64,000 nt of DNA from Varroa destructor. Lineage: Eukaryota; Arthropoda; Arachnida; Mesostigmata; Varroidae. Below are positions 59,792 to 64,000 of this stretch, one piece after another. The DNA lies in assembly GCF_002443255.2 (NCBI RefSeq), contig NW_019211459.1, positions 3,161,669 to 3,225,668 on the forward strand, read 5' to 3'. Each line of letters starts with the position of its first letter. Position 1 is the first letter of the stretch. Below the pieces are notes generated by a model, which worked only from the letters and a program-made list of their open reading frames with translations, had not been told where the DNA came from and did not search any database. A program made the translations under genes and the position numbers.

Positions 59792-62700
59792 GTAAGTATG
59801 GCCAGAAATCGAATGCTGTCTGGTTTCTAGGCATCTACAAAGTGGAGGCTAAGTTTCAATTGCTGATGGTAGCCTTCCTATCTCAGTTAGATGGACACGA
59901 ATGGTACTTCTGGGAGCGTTAATTTGCCACGAGTGTGCTTAACAGCAACAATGCGACATATTTTTTTCGAGTTCTAAAGGGATGCTTATGTGAAAACGCT
60001 CCCAGATACGCCTTAAAATTATCCTAGAACAGAAGAGATGATCTACGTCGCGCTCTCACTGTCGGCGTATGCTGAGGTACTTCGGTTTGCGCTTCCAGTG
60101 GAAGCTCCGGAAAGAAAATAGCTAAAGCTCAAAGCTAAGATGTAAGAAAACGACAGGCAGTAATGATCGTGCGTCAGACTTAATAGTGGTATATGTTATC
60201 TAGCAACTATATAGTGAGTCATCTAGCCTGCCTAATGGATGCACATTGGCAAGGAACTTGTTTAATAATCTCATATATGGCAGTAAACAATCGGATGCCC
60301 TGCAAATAGGCCGATCGGTTACGTCTCGGGTGGACCGCGTTCTTTACCACGTACTGTCGAAAAAACTAAGAGGCTATGTAACAGTATCACCGGAAGTGAC
60401 TTGGGTTACACTAATGAGCACTTCTATGCGTATGTCTAAAGTTTCAATATGGTTATGAAAGAAAACTTCTCTACTAGTGAAAAAATAATGTTGAACAGTT
60501 TTTTTTAGGTATAGATACTTTTCCACTAGGCCTCTTTGCTGAAGTAGTACTATGACTACCCCGTCTAAGGTTCGAAAACGATTTACGCAGATTCTATCCT
60601 CACCTATCGCCTGCACCGTTAGTTTCTTGTTAGCCACACGTAAACGCTCATCGAGTTTCTATTGTATCTTTTTTCTACAAAGCGAAAGGCTCCAATGGCG
60701 ATCGTGGCCTTTATGCACCACTTTCCAATAGTCAGTTTTTACGACGATTAACTCGTACGGTGCGCCTATTTCTCATTAGGATGGTTTTTGAAACGGAGAT
60801 TTTTACATGGGCGACAGACAGGCTATAGTTGTTGTCATAGTTATAGGTGATGATGCAATAGTTGGATCATTAGCTGGCAAAATTAATGAAGTACTATCTC
60901 ATCTAAGTTTTTCCGATCCTAACTATGAATTTTCCAGCAATTACTTCTCGTCTAGGCTAATTCAAATAGGAATTTTCGTTGATTTTTTTTATCAGCGCCG
61001 GCGTCATCATTGAAAGGTGCATTGAAAGCTTAGCGTAACGGCCCGTATCACCTCAGCTTACGCTAGCCCGCTATGGTACGATGTAGGTAATAGCTATCGC
61101 AGCTTTAGCTAATCACACCGATGTACTAGTTAAGAGTTATGAACATTCGGCTAATAGTACTTTTGCTTTCGTATCATCGTAACTCTCAGAAGCGTAAAAT
61201 CGATATTTAATTATTTTCTGGCAAAGTTCGATTGCTGCGATCAGAACTTACTTAGTAAATCCCCATAAATATACTTCGTTTCTGAGCTAGTTCCGATCGC
61301 AATTTTATTAAAGCACTCTCCTTCTATGATATCGTATTTTATACTGGTATATCAAATTCACTCCAGTCACCATTTATTAAGAATACTCCATATTATTACG
61401 TTTCTTGACCAAAGTGAGGCCACTATAGGGGTATTTAAGGGCATATATAACAGAGCGGATAGTTGACATGGCAATAACTTACATCGTAGACGTGTTCAGT
61501 AATTAATTTGTAGTGAACACGCTAATTAGTTACTTAGAGCAATTGAAGGGAAGGCTTGAAATAAAAAAATCCCATGGTTAAGACTGTAATACTAATAAAG
61601 GTTTACAGAACAGGTGGGCTATAAAAGCAATCTTTAAAGGTAGATTAAGAAAGTTCATTGCCGAAATTTAGCGACCGTGCATCTTAATTAGACGTACTTC
61701 TAAACTTAAGTTTATCTTTTGAGAGGAGGCAACCTGTTATCAACAAAGAGACATCAGGCCAAGTCAATTTATAGTCAGTCTGGCTCACTAATTTAAAATG
61801 ATTATTGCTCTCGTTCTTTTTTGTGCAACGCAAAAAATTACCTTTCATACGGTTATGCCCAAAGTCACCGTTGTGGGATCGCGCGTAGCGAAACCCTAAA
61901 ACTTAACCAAAAGGGTACTCTATTTTGTTGCGCTAGTGAAGCATTGTACCCAATACCAATGACCATGTACAATGCCAGAGCGGCATTTAGGAGGTATGTA
62001 CGGTGTTTTGGTAGATAAGATAAAACTATCCCTATCTTTTTATAGGACAAGGACAACTGGGTTGTCAACGAAGTCAGTTGATGTGTGAAGGCCATTATAT
62101 ATATATATGTGTGATTCAAATGTATTGTTTCGCACAGTCTAAGGTGTTTTCGCCTTGTGGTGTTGAGTCACTGAACAAAAACGCCCCAGATAGCCCTGAC
62201 GGGCCTGTGTATAACAAATCTCTGTAGAAAAAAATCATTTATTTGCCCTTGAACACGAGTAGACCTTAATTCAAGTATTTATCAAATGTTTTGTCCTTAT
62301 AAATGGTGCCGGTGTAGTAAATAAGTGCCCATTCCAAATATTTATGAAGAACCGGATCTTGATTAGGCTCGACCCAACACACAAGTCCTAGTCACACTAT
62401 GTGAACGTGATATTTTGAAAATTTTCCAATATTTGTATATATAGAACAGTTTTGCTTATATCCATCTAGAGTTTAAAAAAACGCTAATACGTTAGACAGT
62501 ACGGCTTACGATTGGATCTTATTATATTTAATATTGGAGCAGCTTTTTTTAAGGAGAAGTAAATATATCCCGACCGAGTAAAATCTACTTGACCACACAT
62601 CGCCGAGCACAATAAACAGAGGCGTCACCTGCATAGGTATGGAAGCGGATCACAAATGGTACAAACAGTTTATAGCAAAAATGCATGATACTGGTTACCT

Positions 62701-64000
62701 TCACGTATCTCAACGTGCAATCACACTCGAATATGCTTTGTTGACAAGGCAAGGTCCCATTTGCCCCACTGATCCAAAAGCACCATATTATGCGTTTATT
62801 AGAAGCGAAGTTCATGACTAGCCGTGATGCCCTATACAGAGTTTGCACTCTTGTTCCCTGGACGGCTAAAATTGTTTCTCAAATGAGTCTCTATTTATAA
62901 AGCAAGTTCTGTTTCCTGATACGTGCAGTTACTGCGGTAGTATCGGCATCAACGCAACTTTCGTCCAAAGTGCTTGTTACGACGTACAAGTTAGAACACA
63001 CTAATCCAGTGCAGTAGCAAAATATTAGCCTATATGGTAGGTGTTGCTTCTACGGTTGGAGATACGCTTGTTAGTCAGTCTATACGCTCGCAATATGATT
63101 GTTTCCTCGAGCGCCGCAAGATTTTAGGTCAGCTTTTTCGGTTACTTATCTTCAAGTATACAAGCCAGGGACGCTTTCGAAAAAATCGCACTTATCTTAC
63201 TATAAACCTCAATAGGTTCAACACAGCGGGGAGCTGTTTGTCCTTTAAAATTAAGGTTTCTCGAATTAGATACTGTTGCGAGTTTATTCAGAGCCGATGG
63301 TCGGCTCCGGTCCGAAACTGCCCGAAACGATTGGCTCTGCCGCACAGAACCTGTCTCCCGACATTGAACGAAATTTACATTGAATCCCTGTACAAGACGT
63401 TCACCAACGTGTTTTTGTACCAATGCTAATTTAAAGCTATCCGTCTCTAAACCCCAAATTCAATCAAATATTTGTGCTGTGTCATAGCATTGCGTGAATA
63501 AGCAGTCACGAACAGTTTACTCCAACGCACCGTTTAGGAAATTGTACACGCTTAAGAGTAGCTACGGATGCACGCGTCATCATTGAAGAAATTCCGTTTA
63601 TTTGAATAACTATTCTTTCAAATATTGACAAAATGATATGTAATAATCTCGTCTTTCTCTGGTTTTCCTCATCTTTTTATATTTTTGCGTGCCAGTCAAA
63701 AATGGCCGCTATCGATGTTATCGTTTTGACATCGCGGGAAGACAGTGGGCCTTTTAAAAGCGCTAATTACTGCTACTATTGAAAGTCTCTACTGAGGAGG
63801 CGAATCAGAGGGGTCATCAGGATGGTACAGTTTGTTACAGCTGTCAGGCCGGTTTTTCTATCTGCCTTATTGGAACGGAACGAGGAACTGACTTCACTGT
63901 TTTACACTTCCGACGGCCTGACTAATATTCTTTAGCGGACAGGGAATTTCTTTCGGGCCTGATGCGGGGGTCTGGGGATACTGAAACATGCGGGGGCCCC
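59792..64000. other. noncoding stretch to the window end
   Basis: No gene was recognised. An inverted pair CGTGTTCA...TGAACACG lies near 61489-61518, and a short AT run at 62095-62108. Frames at 62639-62821 (starting MEADHKWYKQF) and 63034-63429 are protein-like in part but have no domain and are of chance length. The last about 250 bp become GC-richer. Confidence 0.45.

Noticed and set aside
63034..63429. 131-codon plus frame near the window end
   Set aside because: No recognisable domain, no splice context, and an overlapping minus frame of similar length; chance length.
1..64000. Bacterial or phage-type gene clusters, CRISPR arrays, rRNA genes
   Set aside because: No operon-like packing, no ribosome-binding-site plus long-frame pattern, no regularly spaced repeats and no rRNA-like conserved stretches were seen.

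Overview
This window looks like eukaryotic nuclear DNA, most likely from an arthropod. It is AT-rich by eye and has no operon layout. The open frames are short and about as long as chance predicts for this composition; the longest is 174 codons. Dinucleotide and trinucleotide microsatellites are frequent. The only clearly recognisable protein signatures belong to decayed non-LTR retrotransposons of the R1/jockey-like (APE-endonuclease) type, which are common in arthropods. I could not name any host gene, rRNA gene, intact tRNA gene or CRISPR array. The organism call is an inference; a mite-like or other arthropod genome would fit but is not shown.

Layout. From 1 to about 26 kb the sequence is mostly intergenic or intronic. 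It carries (AT)n runs, several strong hairpins, two GC-richer islands (about 10.39-11.33 kb and 12.5-13.06 kb) that look like promoter or first-exon DNA, and a few candidate exons bounded by splice-like signals (6913-7034 plus; 21378-21611 and 25520-25716 minus). A possible retroelement relic lies on the minus strand at 2.43-2.98 kb.

From about 26.2 to 36.4 kb lie two decayed copies of the same retrotransposon family, head to head. Copy A is on the minus strand (about 31.68 down to 26.25 kb) and copy B on the plus strand (about 33.17 to 36.37 kb). In both, the endonuclease block, the linker with its K-rich and DPWG-like motifs, the reverse-transcriptase motifs and the post-RT region occur in the expected order. 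Frameshifts, stops and altered catalytic residues break both. Copy B also lacks about 340 bp of the RT amino-terminal part. A second homologous block, outside these motifs, marks the 5' half of each copy.

From 36.4 to 64 kb the sequence is again mostly intron-like or intergenic. The best candidate host exon in the window is 52276-52674 (plus): 399 nt, open throughout, with consensus splice sites at both ends and codon use rich in C/G-ending triplets. A small candidate exon at 59739-59791 also has strong splice signals. Without RNA or homology data the exon calls remain tentative; the retrotransposon pair is the one solid annotation.
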